Below are positions 1 to 9,694 of a stretch of 64,000 nucleotides of DNA, in pieces. A program made the translations under genes and the position numbers. The stretch is from Alphaproteobacteria bacterium. GTDB lineage: Bacteria > Pseudomonadota > Alphaproteobacteria > UBA6615. The stretch's first letter is position 1. Each line of letters opens with the position of its first letter. The notes under the pieces are model-generated. The model was given only the letters and a program-made list of their open reading frames with translations. It had not been told where the DNA came from and ran no database searches. The stretch is from positions 1 to 64,000 of the forward strand of contig JANQOE010000114.1 in assembly GCA_028279245.1 (NCBI GenBank), in the 5' to 3' direction.

Positions 1-132
1 CACGGCGGCCGAGCGGGATCAGTTGGATGAGCGACTGGTCGTGGCCAGCCGGTCGCCTCCTCATCCTTCGTGGCGAGGGACCGGCTGGCCACGACCAGTC
101 GCTCATCCAACTGATCCCGCTCGGCCGCCGTG
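1..132. repeat. 54-bp perfect inverted repeat at window edge
   Basis: Bases 1-54 are the exact reverse complement of bases 79-132, with a 24-base spacer (55-78). Both arms lie inside the reading frame of the minus-strand gene that enters from the right. The arm nearest the gene start (79-132) fits the coiled-coil protein; the distal arm translates into proline-rich residues unlike it. A perfect fold-back at the first base is typical of a chimeric read or contig-end artefact, so bases 1-54 may not be real genomic sequence. Confidence 0.9.
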
Positions 133-716
133 GTCTCCAGCAGCGCCGAAAGGCTGGAAACGTTGCCCTCGAGTTCGCTAATCGCGGCCTGTTCCAGCGC
201 CAACTGGTCGGCCAGGGTGTCGATCCGGTCTTGCAACTGATCCTCAATCGACTGCCGCGCGTCCTCGGTCTCCGCCAGGGTCGCCGACAACGCATCATGG
301 GTCGTGGCCAGCGCCGTGAGTTCGGTGGACAGGCCGGTGGCCCGATCCCGCAGTGCCGTATTCTCCTCGTCCCGAGTCTCGAGCTTATCGATGGCCTCAT
401 CGACCTGGGTATCGAGGGTATCGAGCGCCTCATCGGCGTCGTGGGACAGGGTATCGATCTTATTCAGCCGCGCCTGCATGTCGCGGATCAACTCTTGGAT
501 CTCACTGTACGCGACCGGTGCAACGTCGTTCGGTTCGGCCTGCTGATCGGCCGCTGGGGCTCGCTCGACCGCTGTCGGTGGGGCTGGGGGTGCATCAGGG
601 TCCTGTGCAAGTCCCGGGCCCGCCCACGACGAAAGTGCCGCCGCCAGGACCAAGGCGTGGCCTATCCTGAATGAGTTCAAGGCGGAGAAACCCGCGCGAA
701 CCATCACCCTACCCAT
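1..716 (-). CDS. exported coiled-coil protein, N-terminal part (3' end missing)
   Basis: The frame is open from an ATG at 716 (alternative in-frame ATG at 704) to the window edge, so only the N-terminus is seen. Residues 1-38 look like a signal peptide: basic start, hydrophobic stretch around HALVLAAAL, cleavage after GLAQ. A proline-rich linker follows, then about 140 residues of heptad-like, Glu/Asp/Leu-rich coiled coil with many repeats of the type DTLDTQVDEAIDKLE. Such proteins are usually periplasmic; a C-terminal OmpA or peptidoglycan-binding domain would be common but cannot be seen. The last ~18 codons come from the suspicious inverted arm and should not be trusted. Function is unknown. 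Confidence 0.6.
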   Translation of the reverse strand, partial: MGRVMVRAGFSALNSFRIGHALVLAAALSSWAGPGLAQDPDAPPAPPTAVERAPAADQQAEPNDVAPVAYSEIQELIRDMQARLNKIDTLSHDADEALDTLDTQVDEAIDKLETRDEENTALRDRATGLSTELTALATTHDALSATLAETEDARQSIEDQLQDRIDTLADQLALEQAAISELEGNVSSLSALLETTAAERDQLDERLVVASRSLATKDEEATGWPRPVAHPTDPARPP

Positions 717-788
717 AACGGGCGGGAGCTTAGCGCAAGCGCCGTTGCCGTCAAACGGGTAGGGGGCCGGGCCTGGCGGGCCGCGTTT

Positions 789-1733
789 CTATTTTTTGAC
801 GAATTTGGGCCGCATGGCGTGAATGCGAAGGTAGCTGATTTCCTTGGCTTCGATCGCCCGGGTCAGCACCAGCCATTTCTCGGCTTCCGCCATCAGCAGA
901 TTAACGAATTCCCGGGTCATGTCCTCTTTTTCGAGGTGCTCCACGAAGTCCGCCCATCCATCCAGGATGTAGCTTCGGAAGTCCCGCGGATCGACTTCAA
1001 AGATCATGACCTCGAACTTCGTGTCGTCGATCAACGCGCGATAGTCTTCGGCCGTCAGAATCGGCGATGCGTCGTTGCTCAGCGCTTGCCACTTCTTGGT
1101 GTTCGGGCCAATCCCAGCCTCTGCCTGGACGAAGTCTGTCAAGACCAATTGTCCCTTTGGCTTAAGCGAGTTGCGAATCGCCCGCAATGCCGCCGGCTTG
1201 TCTTCAAATGTGTGGAACCGTTCTCGCACGAAGATGCAGTCGTAGCGGTTTTTCTTGAGGGTCAGGCGCGACGAATCAAATCCGCTCACCTTAACCCGTT
1301 TGCCATAACCCTTATCGTGGCACCGCTGCTGCGCAGCTTTGACGAGATCGGGGTCAGGGTCCATCGCGTCGACCCAGATCCCAAAAGCATCGCTGGTGGT
1401 CTGGGCGCCGCCGGCCAAGCCGGTCGTCAGATCCAGTACTGTATGCTCGGGACCGAGTGCGCAAGGCTTGAGCAGATGGAGCGTGAAGTCCCGTCCGCCC
1501 GGCTCGATAAACCCGGACCCCCAGAGTTTTTGGCAGAACGCGCGGCGGGCTGGCGACCACCCGGCCAAGTCCTGTGGCGACGTGATGTGAATAGCAGTAG
1601 CGGCCTCAGGAGCCGAAAATTCGGTCCCGCCCGCGACGAGTGCATCCGGCTCGACCCCGTGCCACCAGGCTTTAAAGCGGGCAGTGAAGGGGATGTAGGA
1701 ATCCTCACTCCCTCGGGCTTTGGCTACTGTCAC
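789..1733 (-). CDS. class I SAM-dependent methyltransferase
   Basis: The 314-residue protein begins at a GTG (1733). A Rossmann-type SAM site lies near residue 100: VLDLTTGLAGG (motif I), followed by an acidic turn in VDAMDPDPDLV and LTDF after KPKGQLVL. An N-terminal region of about 70 residues precedes the fold and a helical C-terminus follows, so it resembles a small-molecule rather than an rRNA methyltransferase. The substrate cannot be told. It lies downstream of the edge gene's start on the same strand (72 bases between) and is divergent from the ABC-2 permease pair across 142 bases in which I see no clear promoter. Confidence 0.7.
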   Translation of the reverse strand: MTVAKARGSEDSYIPFTARFKAWWHGVEPDALVAGGTEFSAPEAATAIHITSPQDLAGWSPARRAFCQKLWGSGFIEPGGRDFTLHLLKPCALGPEHTVLDLTTGLAGGAQTTSDAFGIWVDAMDPDPDLVKAAQQRCHDKGYGKRVKVSGFDSSRLTLKKNRYDCIFVRERFHTFEDKPAALRAIRNSLKPKGQLVLTDFVQAEAGIGPNTKKWQALSNDASPILTAEDYRALIDDTKFEVMIFEVDPRDFRSYILDGWADFVEHLEKEDMTREFVNLLMAEAEKWLVLTRAIEAKEISYLRIHAMRPKFVKK

Positions 1734-1875
1734 GCGTAGGTCTTTCGGCGTAATCGGGTCCCGGCGCAGTCTGACCTGCAGGTCTTACCCACGCGTAAAC
1801 CAAGTTGCGCACCGGTTGAGATCGGGCCTGCTGGGACCTATGGTCCGCCGGTCCGTTCACTATCCATTAACCATC

Positions 1876-2697
1876 ATGCAGACTATCCCAACCGGGGTCC
1901 AAGCGGCCGCGCCAAAGGTTCGATCGCTCGGCATCATCAATTGGCGCGGCCTCTGGACGCTGTACCTCAAGGAGGTGCAGCGGTTCGTGAAGGTCTTCAC
2001 CCAGACCGTCGCCGCCCCAGTGGTGACGACACTGCTCTTCTTCACGATATTCACTGTGGCGCTGGGTGGCGCCGGCCGGGTCGTCGGCGACACATCGTTT
2101 GCGGTCTTCCTGGCGCCGGGCCTGATCATGATGGTCATGATGCAGAACGCGTTCGCCAACACCTCATCCTCGATCATGATCTCGAAGATCCAGGGCAACA
2201 TTGTCGATGTGCTGATGCCGCCACTCAGCGCCGGCGAGTTGGTAGTTGCGTTTGCCGCCGGCGGGGTGACCAGGGGGCTAATGGTCGGGGTCACGACCGG
2301 CGCCGTCCTCGCCCTGGTCGTGCCGATCACCTTGTACAGCCTGTGGCTTATCTTGTTTCACGCCGTCGCGGCGTCGTTGCTACTTTCGCTGCTCGGCATC
2401 CTGGCCGGCATTTGGGCCGACCGGTTTGATCATATGTCGGCGATCACCAACTTCGTCATCATGCCGTTCTCGTTTCTGTCCGGCACCTTCTATTCGATTC
2501 AGCGGTTGCCGGAGTTCTGGCAAGTCGTCGCCCTGTTCAATCCCTTCTTCTATATGATCGACGGTTTCCGCGCCGGCTTCATCGGCAGCGCGGATTCGTC
2601 CGTCACCGTCGGCATCTTCGTGATGCTCGGCGCCAACCTGTTGCTGCTGGCGGCGTCCTACCGCCTGCTCGCGTCCGGCTACAAGCTCAAAGCATGA
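1876..2697 (+). CDS. ABC-2 type transporter permease
   Basis: The 273-residue membrane protein has six hydrophobic segments and the ABC-2 fold of YadH/NodJ-type exporters: an N-terminal amphipathic stretch (NWRGLWTLYLKEVQRF), a conserved LAPGLIMM loop, and the C-terminal NPFFYMIDGFRAGF signature. The upstream reading frame is longer, but ATG 1876 matches where family members begin. Its stop overlaps the start of a second, related permease (ATGA), so the two are translationally coupled. No ATP-binding subunit lies next to them; it must be encoded elsewhere if the exporter is functional. Confidence 0.85.
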   Translation: MQTIPTGVQAAAPKVRSLGIINWRGLWTLYLKEVQRFVKVFTQTVAAPVVTTLLFFTIFTVALGGAGRVVGDTSFAVFLAPGLIMMVMMQNAFANTSSSIMISKIQGNIVDVLMPPLSAGELVVAFAAGGVTRGLMVGVTTGAVLALVVPITLYSLWLILFHAVAASLLLSLLGILAGIWADRFDHMSAITNFVIMPFSFLSGTFYSIQRLPEFWQVVALFNPFFYMIDGFRAGFIGSADSSVTVGIFVMLGANLLLLAASYRLLASGYKLKA

Positions 2698-3488
2698 AGG
2701 CCCCGGCGGCGCGCCAGTTCCAGGAGGTCAATTGGCTAGGGGTGTGGACTCTGTTTCGCCGGGAACTGCACCGCGGCCTGAAGATGTGGACGGTGTCGCT
2801 GGCCGCCCCCGCACTGCGCGCCGCCATGATGGCCGGGATTTTCGCCCTGGTCGTCGCCTCGACGTTGGACGTGCCTCTCGGCATCGACTTCGTCGCGTTT
2901 TTGCTGCCGGGACTGGTCGCCGCGGCAATCCTCGAACGCACCTTCGAAACGACCGCGTTTTGGCTGGTCTATGACAAGCTTGAAGGTGTTATCGGCGACA
3001 TCGTGCGCGCGCCGGTCACCGCGGGGGAGATTGTCGTCGCGTATGCGCTGTCCGCGGCGGCTAGCGGCCTGCTTTCCGGCGCCGCCGTCTACATCGCGCT
3101 GATCCCCTTCGGCTTGGGTGTCCCCGACAGCCCGCTATTGGCCCTGTTCTTTGCCTTCAGCGGCAGTCTGATGATCGGTGCCTTCTCGCAGATCGCCGGC
3201 TTGTGGGCCAAGAAATGGGATCACGTCAGCGCCGCCCAGACATTCGTCTTTGTGCCTTTCGTTTTCTTGTCCGGCGTCTTTTTCCCGCTCGATCGGTTGC
3301 CGCCGGCCGGCCAGTTGCTGATCCAGGCGAACCCGATCTTCTATGTCGTTGACGGCCTGCGCCTGGCCGTGACCGGGTCCGGCGATGCCGATCCGGTAAT
3401 CGGCGCGACTGTCATTCTGACCCTAGGTACGGTGTTGTATGCCGTCGCCTACCGCTTGTTCGCGATGGGGTACCGCATCAAGGACTAG
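2694..3488 (+). CDS. ABC-2 type transporter permease, paralogue of the preceding gene
   Basis: At 264 residues this protein has the same plan as its neighbour: NWLGVWTLFRRELHR at the N-terminus, FLLPGLVAAAI in the middle and NPIFYVVDGLRLAVTG near the end, plus six predicted membrane spans. The pair likely forms a heterodimeric channel. It starts in the stop codon of the first permease. It is followed after 73 bases by argD on the same strand, so the two may share a transcript, but nothing links the export substrate to arginine. Confidence 0.85.
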   Translation: MKAPAARQFQEVNWLGVWTLFRRELHRGLKMWTVSLAAPALRAAMMAGIFALVVASTLDVPLGIDFVAFLLPGLVAAAILERTFETTAFWLVYDKLEGVIGDIVRAPVTAGEIVVAYALSAAASGLLSGAAVYIALIPFGLGVPDSPLLALFFAFSGSLMIGAFSQIAGLWAKKWDHVSAAQTFVFVPFVFLSGVFFPLDRLPPAGQLLIQANPIFYVVDGLRLAVTGSGDADPVIGATVILTLGTVLYAVAYRLFAMGYRIKD

Positions 3489-3561
3489 CGCCGGCCCCGC
3501 GTTGACAGGGTACCGGGGTTCGCTGATATTCCCCGCCTTTGGCGGAACGCCGGAGCCGATC

Positions 3562-4752
3562 GTGACCTCGACAGCATTGATGCCGACCTACGCGCGGGCC
3601 CCTGTCGCCTTTGAACGGGGCACGGGAGCTTACCTTTACGGGGCTGACGGCCGCCGCTATCTGGACTTCGCCGCCGGCATTGCCGTCGATATCCTCGGCC
3701 ACGCCCATCCGCATCTCGTCAGTGCGTTGACCGACCAAGCCCAGTTGTTGTGGCACGTCTCCAATCTCTATGAGATCCCGCAACAGACGCGTTATGCCGA
3801 ACGGCTGGTCGCGGCGTGTTTCGCCGATGCCGCCTTCTTCTGCAACACCGGCGCCGAGGCGGTTGAGGGCGCGATCAAAATGGCCCGCCGCGCGCAGGCC
3901 CAGGCCGGCAAGGTCGAACGCTACCGCACGATAACCGTCGAAGGCGCCTTCCATGGCCGGACGTTGGCGACCATCAGCGCCGCCGGGAACCCGAAGTATC
4001 TGGAAGGCTTCGGGCCGCCGGTGGATGGCTTTGATCACGTCGCCTTCGGCAATCTGAACGAACTGCGTAACGCCATCGGCAGCGAGACCGGCGCGATCCT
4101 GATCGAACCCGTGCAAGGCGAGGGCGGCATTCGGCCGTTGCCGGCGGATTATTTGCGCGGCGTAAGGGCGGCCGCCGATGAATTCGGCTTGGTCCTCATC
4201 TTTGACGAAGTGCAGTGCGGCTTTGGGCGGACCGGCAAACTGTTCGCCCACGAGCATAGTGGTGTAACGCCGGACGTGATGGCGGTCGCCAAGGGCATTG
4301 CCGGCGGCTTCCCCTGTGGTGGCATCTTGGCCACACGAGCCGTCGCCGATGCCATGGCGCCGGGGACCCACGCCACGACCTTCGGTGGCAATCCTCTGGC
4401 GATGGCCGTGGCCAACGCCACGCTCGACGTCCTGTTGGGCAACGGCTTTCTGGAGAATGTCGCCCACGCCGGACAACAGCTCATGTCCGCGTTAGGTGAT
4501 CTGGCTGACCGATATCCAGACTTGGTCGCCGAGGTCCGCGGCCAAGGCTTGATGCTCGGCCTGCGGCTGACCGATCGCGCAACCAATGTGGCGTTCGGCA
4601 CCAAGGCCATGGAACACGGGCTGTTGCTCGTACCCGCCGGCCAGAATGTTGTTCGGATGGTGCCGCCGCTCATCATTGGCGAACCCGAGGTCGCTGCCGC
4701 CGTCGAGATCGTCGATCAGGTTTGCCGGGAACTCAGCCAGTCCGATGGCTGA
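3562..4752 (+). CDS. argD: acetylornithine aminotransferase
   Basis: This is a 396-residue class III PLP aminotransferase that converts N-acetylglutamate semialdehyde to N-acetylornithine, and often also serves lysine synthesis. Visible family features are the start [19 protein letters not shown], the [17 protein letters not shown] phosphate-binding region, [12 protein letters not shown] and the PLP lysine in [17 protein letters not shown] place the start at GTG 3562 because GGAG lies six bases upstream; ATG 3580 is the alternative. Its last 8 bases overlap the start of argF. Confidence 0.95.
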   Translation: MTSTALMPTYARAPVAFERGTGAYLYGADGRRYLDFAAGIAVDILGHAHPHLVSALTDQAQLLWHVSNLYEIPQQTRYAERLVAACFADAAFFCNTGAEAVEGAIKMARRAQAQAGKVERYRTITVEGAFHGRTLATISAAGNPKYLEGFGPPVDGFDHVAFGNLNELRNAIGSETGAILIEPVQGEGGIRPLPADYLRGVRAAADEFGLVLIFDEVQCGFGRTGKLFAHEHSGVTPDVMAVAKGIAGGFPCGGILATRAVADAMAPGTHATTFGGNPLAMAVANATLDVLLGNGFLENVAHAGQQLMSALGDLADRYPDLVAEVRGQGLMLGLRLTDRATNVAFGTKAMEHGLLLVPAGQNVVRMVPPLIIGEPEVAAAVEIVDQVCRELSQSDG

Positions 4753-5659
4753 GCAACGGCACTTCCTCGATCTCGATCAACTCCCTGCCGCCGAACTTCG
4801 CCGGATCATCGATCTGGCCAAAGCCGGCAAGACCGGCGCCGCGCCCGAGTTGGCGGACAAACCGCTCGCCGGCAAGACCCTCGCCATGGTGTTCGAGAAG
4901 CCGAGCACCCGCACCCGGGTCTCGTTTGAGATGGCGATGCGGCAGTTGGGCGGCGAAGTCATTGCCCTCGACCAGGACCAGACCCAGCTCGGCCGGGGCG
5001 AAACGGCGGCCGACACGGCGCGGGTGCTGTCGCGCTACGTCGATGCGATTATGCTCCGGACGACATCGCAGGACCGGCTGCGGGAGATGGCGGCCCACGC
5101 CACCGTGCCAGTGGTCAATGGCCTCACCGACCGCACCCATCCCTGCCAGCTCATGGCGGATGTGATGACGTTTGAGGAACATCGCGGCCCGATCGAAGGC
5201 GCCCGCGTCGCCTGGACCGGTGACGGCAACAACGTCGCAAACTCTTGGATTCACGCCGCCGCGCGCTTCGGTTTCGAACTGCGCGTTGCAGTGCCTGCTG
5301 AGCGGCGTCCGCTGGACGACGTGCTGCGCTGGGCCGGCGAAGCCGGTGCCGAGGTCACCGTCGGAACGGATCCCGAGGTCGCCGTCGACGCTGCCGATTG
5401 CATCGTCACCGACACCTGGTTGTCGATGGGCGACGATGGTGTCGCGCCCCACAACCTTTTTGCGCGCTACCAGGTGAATGCCGGTTTGATGGCGCGTGCC
5501 AAACCCAACGCCATCTTCATGCACTGTCTGCCGGCGCACCGCGGCGACGAAGTGACAGCCGAGGTTATCGACGGGCCGCAATCGGTGGTTTGGGACGAGG
5601 CCGAGAATCGGCTGCATGCGCAAAAGGCGGTCCTCGCCTGGTGTTTGTCATTGTCGTAG
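4745..5659 (+). CDS. argF: ornithine carbamoyltransferase
   Basis: The 304-residue enzyme transfers a carbamoyl group to ornithine, giving citrulline. All diagnostic motifs are present: STRTR (carbamoyl-phosphate site, within [13 protein letters not shown]), HPCQ ([11 protein letters not shown]) and HCLP ([10 protein letters not shown], ornithine site). The length is typical. ATG 4745 lies inside the end of argD, giving translational coupling. Together with argD and the convergent argE downstream it covers three arginine steps within 4 kb. Confidence 0.96.
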   Translation: MAEQRHFLDLDQLPAAELRRIIDLAKAGKTGAAPELADKPLAGKTLAMVFEKPSTRTRVSFEMAMRQLGGEVIALDQDQTQLGRGETAADTARVLSRYVDAIMLRTTSQDRLREMAAHATVPVVNGLTDRTHPCQLMADVMTFEEHRGPIEGARVAWTGDGNNVANSWIHAAARFGFELRVAVPAERRPLDDVLRWAGEAGAEVTVGTDPEVAVDAADCIVTDTWLSMGDDGVAPHNLFARYQVNAGLMARAKPNAIFMHCLPAHRGDEVTAEVIDGPQSVVWDEAENRLHAQKAVLAWCLSLS

Positions 5660-5719
5660 GCATTGCGCTGGCCAACGCCTGACGGCAACATTCGCCCAGT
5701 TTCGACTCGGGAGCCCACC

Positions 5720-6310
5720 ATGCAGCGCTCATTTCGTCTGGCCGGCATCATCCTGTTCGTTGGTTTGGCACTCGCGGCGTGTGAGACCCAACCGGTCCCG
5801 CAGTTTCGCGAACTGACCTACAGTCAGCTCGGTCCCATCCGGCTGGCCGTCGACGATGTGGAAGTGATCGAGGCCTATCGTTCGCCCCTGCGCGATCCAC
5901 ACGTCGAGCATCGCTTCCCGACATCGCCGGCCACAGCGGCGCGCCGTTGGGCTGAAGACCGGTTGGTGGCAACTGGCGGGACCGGCGCGCGCGCCGTCTA
6001 CACCATCGTCGATGCATCGGTCGTCGAAACAAAGCTGGATCCGACCACCGGCGTCAAAGGGCTATTCACCCGGGATCAGTCGGAACGCTACGAGGCGATC
6101 CTTCAGGTGAAGATCGACGTGTTCGATCCAACCGGCGGGCGCCGCGCCTCGACCACCGTGACCGCCCGGGAGTCGCGAACGGCGGGCGAGAACCTGACCC
6201 TGAACGAGCGTGAGCAGCTTTGGTTCGAAATGACCGAAGCGCTCATGGAAGCGCTCAACGGCCAGCTTGAGAGCAATATCGACCAGTTCTTGGACGGCTA
6301 TTTGATCTAG
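5720..6310 (+). CDS. conserved lipoprotein of unknown function
   Basis: The 196-residue protein starts at ATG 5720 behind GGGAG. It has a lipoprotein signal: basic start, hydrophobic core, and LAAC lipobox with Cys near residue 20. The mature part is soluble, mixed alpha/beta and without familiar motifs. Such lipoproteins occur beside arginine genes in other alphaproteobacteria as I recall, but no function is known to me. It follows argF by 60 bases. Its stop codon overlaps the stop of argE on the other strand within the shared bases CTAG. Confidence 0.75.
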   Translation: MQRSFRLAGIILFVGLALAACETQPVPQFRELTYSQLGPIRLAVDDVEVIEAYRSPLRDPHVEHRFPTSPATAARRWAEDRLVATGGTGARAVYTIVDASVVETKLDPTTGVKGLFTRDQSERYEAILQVKIDVFDPTGGRRASTTVTARESRTAGENLTLNEREQLWFEMTEALMEALNGQLESNIDQFLDGYLI

Positions 6311-7476
6311 TCCGGGTTGGCGGCCCACGCCGCCAATCGGTCGATAAAGCTCGCGCACAACGCTAGCTGTTCCTCCGCCAGCCACTCGTCCGGCTGGTGC
6401 GCCTGCGCGATGCTGCCGGGCCCACAGATCACCGTCGAGATCTCCCGCTCGCTAAACAGGCCGGCTTCCGCCCCGTAGGAAACCGCATAGCTGCGGTTGG
6501 CGCCGGTCAAGCGCGAAACCAACCGCACCGCCGGCGCATCCTCTGGCGTCGAGAGTCCCGGTACGCTGGCCTTGGCGCTGGTGACGATTGCCGGATCGCC
6601 CGGCCCGCCTTGCATGTTCGGCAGGATCTTTTCCGCGATGTGCCGCTCCACCTCGGCTTGCATCGCCGCCGGGTCGGCAGCCGGGATCGGCCGAAACTCC
6701 CAGCGCACGGTGCAATGCTCGGGGATGATGTTCAGCGCGTTGCCGCCGTCGATCAAACCGATGTTGGACGAGGTGAATGGCGGATCGAACCGGTCGTCCT
6801 GCGGTCCCTCGGAGCGCCACTTCTGCGCCATCTCGTGCAGATAACCGACGATCTGCGCGCCATAGACAATCGCATTCACACCCAGCTCCGGCGCGCTCGA
6901 ATGCGCAGCCACGCCGGTGACCGTTGTCTCGAAACCAAACACGCCCTTGTTGGCGCTGACCGGGCGCATCTCTGTCGGTTCGCCGATGATGGCGATGGCC
7001 GGTTGCGGCAACGACCGTCCGAGCTTGGCCAACAGCGGCCGAATGCCGAGACACCCAACCTCCTCATCGTATGACACCACGATATGGATCGGCCGTTTCA
7101 CCCGCGCGCGGATAAACGTCGGCACCGCGGCCAGCACAACGGCGACGAAGCCCTTCATGTCGGTCGTGCCACGTCCGTAAAGCCGCCCGTCACGCCGCGT
7201 CACAACGAACGGATCGGTGGACCAGGTTTGCCCGTCAACCGGCACCACGTCGGAGTGGCCGGATAGCACAATACCATCCGCGTCCCCGGGCCCCACCGTG
7301 GCGAACAGGTTCGCCTTGGTTTGGTCCTCGTTGTGCACCAGGGTCGATTCAATCCCGTGCGCCTGTAGATAGTCGCCCACGAATTGGATCAACGCCAGAT
7401 TTGACTTCGCCGACACGGTGTCGAACGAAACCAGCTTGGCCAGCATTTCCGTCGGTGTGTAGATCGGCCCGGCCAC
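6307..7476 (-). CDS. argE: acetylornithine deacetylase
   Basis: This 389-residue M20-family zinc amidohydrolase removes the acetyl group from N-acetylornithine. The M20 pattern is complete: GHSDVVPV (first metal ligand and catalytic Asp), GRGTTDMKG (bridging Asp), SYDEEVGCLG (catalytic and metal Glu) and IIGEPTEM. It begins with GTG three bases after the stop of trkH. M20 relatives such as dapE differ in these loops; the arg neighbours support argE. Confidence 0.92.
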   Translation of the reverse strand: MAGPIYTPTEMLAKLVSFDTVSAKSNLALIQFVGDYLQAHGIESTLVHNEDQTKANLFATVGPGDADGIVLSGHSDVVPVDGQTWSTDPFVVTRRDGRLYGRGTTDMKGFVAVVLAAVPTFIRARVKRPIHIVVSYDEEVGCLGIRPLLAKLGRSLPQPAIAIIGEPTEMRPVSANKGVFGFETTVTGVAAHSSAPELGVNAIVYGAQIVGYLHEMAQKWRSEGPQDDRFDPPFTSSNIGLIDGGNALNIIPEHCTVRWEFRPIPAADPAAMQAEVERHIAEKILPNMQGGPGDPAIVTSAKASVPGLSTPEDAPAVRLVSRLTGANRSYAVSYGAEAGLFSEREISTVICGPGSIAQAHQPDEWLAEEQLALCASFIDRLAAWAANPD

Positions 7477-7479
7477 CCG

Positions 7480-8931
7480 CTACGCCCGCCAGAACGCCGG
7501 GATGAACAGCACCAGGATGGTGAACAGCTCTAGCCGGCCCAGCAACATGCCGGTGGCCAACACCCATTTTGCCCCGTTCGGTACATCCATATAATTCACG
7601 GCCGGTCCAATCGTTTCGCCGAGGCCGGGCCCGACATTGGAGATCGCCGACGCCGCACCCGACAGCGCAGTTTTGAAATCAAGCCCGAGTACGCCGAGCA
7701 ACACGGTCAACGCCACGAAGATCAGGACGTAGAAGAAAAAGAAACTTAGTACCGACATGGCCACATCTTGTTCTATGGGCCGCCGGTTGTAATAGGGGAT
7801 GAAGACACCGTGAGGACTCAACAGTTGCTTGATCTGCGATGCAGCGGTGCTGGCCAGTACCTGGATACGGAAGATCTTGATGCCGCAAGTTGTTGATCCG
7901 GCGCACCCGCCGACGAACATGATGAGAAAGAAGATGACCGAGGCAAATGGTCCCCACTGGTCGAACGCAGCGGTTGCATAGCCGGTACCTGTGATAATCG
8001 AGACTGTGTTGAACGCCGACAAACGGAGTGCCTCGTCGGCGGTCAACGTGCTGCGCGCCGACAACAGCATCGTCACGATGACGACCAGTGTAATCACCAC
8101 CGCCAGAAACCACTGCACCTGCGCATCGCGCAACAGCATCAGCGGTCGGCCGCGCACCACCTGCAAGTAAAGGACGAACGGCAGGCTGCCGAAGATCATG
8201 AATACCACCGCAATCCAGTCGACCGCAGCGTTGTCGAAGAAACCGACTGATTCGTCCCGCGTCGAGAAACCGCCGGTCGCAATGGTCGTCATCGCATGCG
8301 CCACCGCATCGAAACCTGGCATCCCGGCGATCCAGTAGGAAGCCGCGCAGATCGCGGTCAGCGCCACGTAGATCGAGCCGACGGCGTTGGCGAGTTGGGC
8401 CGCACGCGGCAACACTTTCTCGGACCGGTCCGAACTCTCGGTGCGGAACAGCTGCATGCCGCCGACTTGCAGCATCGGCAGAATGGCGATCGCCATCACG
8501 ATGATGCCGATCCCGCCGAGCCACTGCAGCAAGGCGCGCCACAGCAGGATCCCCGGCGGCACCGTCTGCAGATTCTGGATCACCGTGGCGCCGGTGGTGG
8601 TGACCCCGGACATCGCCTCGAAAAAGGCATCGGTGAAGCTCAGCGACAGATCGGCCAGCAAGAAGGGCAGGGCGGCAAAGGCCGTGATCGCAACCCAGCT
8701 TAGTGTGGTCAGCACAAACGCTTCCCGCACACCCAGCCGCATTTCCTGGCCGCCGCTGGTCAGCACCATGGAGACGCCGACGAACAGCGTCAGCCCGCTC
8801 GCCGCCAGGAACACTTTCCAATCGGGGTTATTGCCGGCCGCGTCGACCACTGCCGGCAACAGCATCGCCACCGATAGGATCGTCAGCAGGACGCCGACGA
8901 TAAAGAAGACCGGTCGAAAATCGAGCGCCAT
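7480..8931 (-). CDS. trkH: potassium uptake protein TrkH
   Basis: This 483-residue multi-span membrane protein is the K+-translocating subunit of the Trk system. Four pore-filter segments can be read in order: SGVTTTGATVI, TIATGGFSTRD, IITGTGYATAA and ISNVGPGLGET. The length fits TrkH/TrkG. The cytoplasmic regulator TrkA, needed for activity in known systems, is not in this window. trkH is placed directly upstream of argE with a 3-base gap, so the two probably share a transcript despite unrelated roles. Confidence 0.93.
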   Translation of the reverse strand: MALDFRPVFFIVGVLLTILSVAMLLPAVVDAAGNNPDWKVFLAASGLTLFVGVSMVLTSGGQEMRLGVREAFVLTTLSWVAITAFAALPFLLADLSLSFTDAFFEAMSGVTTTGATVIQNLQTVPPGILLWRALLQWLGGIGIIVMAIAILPMLQVGGMQLFRTESSDRSEKVLPRAAQLANAVGSIYVALTAICAASYWIAGMPGFDAVAHAMTTIATGGFSTRDESVGFFDNAAVDWIAVVFMIFGSLPFVLYLQVVRGRPLMLLRDAQVQWFLAVVITLVVIVTMLLSARSTLTADEALRLSAFNTVSIITGTGYATAAFDQWGPFASVIFFLIMFVGGCAGSTTCGIKIFRIQVLASTAASQIKQLLSPHGVFIPYYNRRPIEQDVAMSVLSFFFFYVLIFVALTVLLGVLGLDFKTALSGAASAISNVGPGLGETIGPAVNYMDVPNGAKWVLATGMLLGRLELFTILVLFIPAFWRA

Positions 8932-8983
8932 GTAAGCGACTTATGCGCCGCGGCGCGCCGAAAGGCCAGCCAAGTTGTTGTGG

Positions 8984-9634
8984 TTACAGTTGCGGGCCGT
9001 TCCGCGGATCGCCGATGATCGACAGGAACTCGCGCCGCGTCTCCGGGTTGTCACGGAACGCGCCGAGCATCCGGCTGGTCACCATGGACACGCCCGGTTT
9101 GTGGACGCCGCGCGTCGTCATGCATTGATGCGATGCCTCGACCACCACCGCCACGCCCGCCGGGCGCAACACCTCGTTCACGCAATTGGCGACCTGTGCG
9201 GTCAGCTTTTCCTGGATCTGCAGGCGTTTGGCGTAGGCGATCGTCACCCGGGCCAGCTTACTGATGCCGACCACCCGCTGGTTCGGCAGGTAACCCACAT
9301 GGATCCGGCCGATGATCGGTACGATATGGTGTTCGCAGTGGGATTCGAACCGCACGTCCCGCAGCACCACCATCTCGTCATAGTCTTCGATTTCCTCGAA
9401 GGTGCGGCTTAGGTACTCGACCGGGTCCTCGGCATAGCCGGCGAAGAACTCTTCATACGCTTTGACCACGCGTTTCGGCGTATCTACCAGCCCTTCCCGG
9501 GTCGGGTCGTCGCCGGTCCAGGCGATCAGCGTCCGCACCGCGGCTTCCGCCTCTTCGCGGGTCGGCCGTTCGGGGGCGCCGCGCGGCCCTGGGTACGGCG
9601 TGACTGTGCTCACACCCTTCTTGTCGGAAGCCAT
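8984..9634 (-). CDS. folE: GTP cyclohydrolase I (type IA), first copy
   Basis: This 216-residue enzyme makes 7,8-dihydroneopterin triphosphate from GTP, the first step to folate and other pterins. The zinc ligands are visible: Cys and His in FESHCEHH and Cys in HQCMTTRGV, as is [14 protein letters not shown] 9634 is preceded by AAGGACAAGG. A second folE of the same zinc-dependent type is at 61604. The N-terminal 25 residues ([19 protein letters not shown]...) differ between the two copies, whereas the catalytic core is closely alike. Confidence 0.95.
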   Translation of the reverse strand: MASDKKGVSTVTPYPGPRGAPERPTREEAEAAVRTLIAWTGDDPTREGLVDTPKRVVKAYEEFFAGYAEDPVEYLSRTFEEIEDYDEMVVLRDVRFESHCEHHIVPIIGRIHVGYLPNQRVVGISKLARVTIAYAKRLQIQEKLTAQVANCVNEVLRPAGVAVVVEASHQCMTTRGVHKPGVSMVTSRMLGAFRDNPETRREFLSIIGDPRNGPQL

Positions 9635-9694
9635 ACCTTGTCCTTTCGTTTAAGCAGCCGCCCTCACTGGCGGCACAGGGGAGACGTCGGCAGC

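Noticed and set aside
27-674. Plus-strand frame of 215 codons in the edge gene
   Set aside because: It is the shadow of the coiled-coil protein on the minus strand, which has a signal peptide and heptad pattern; the plus frame is Arg-rich without family features.
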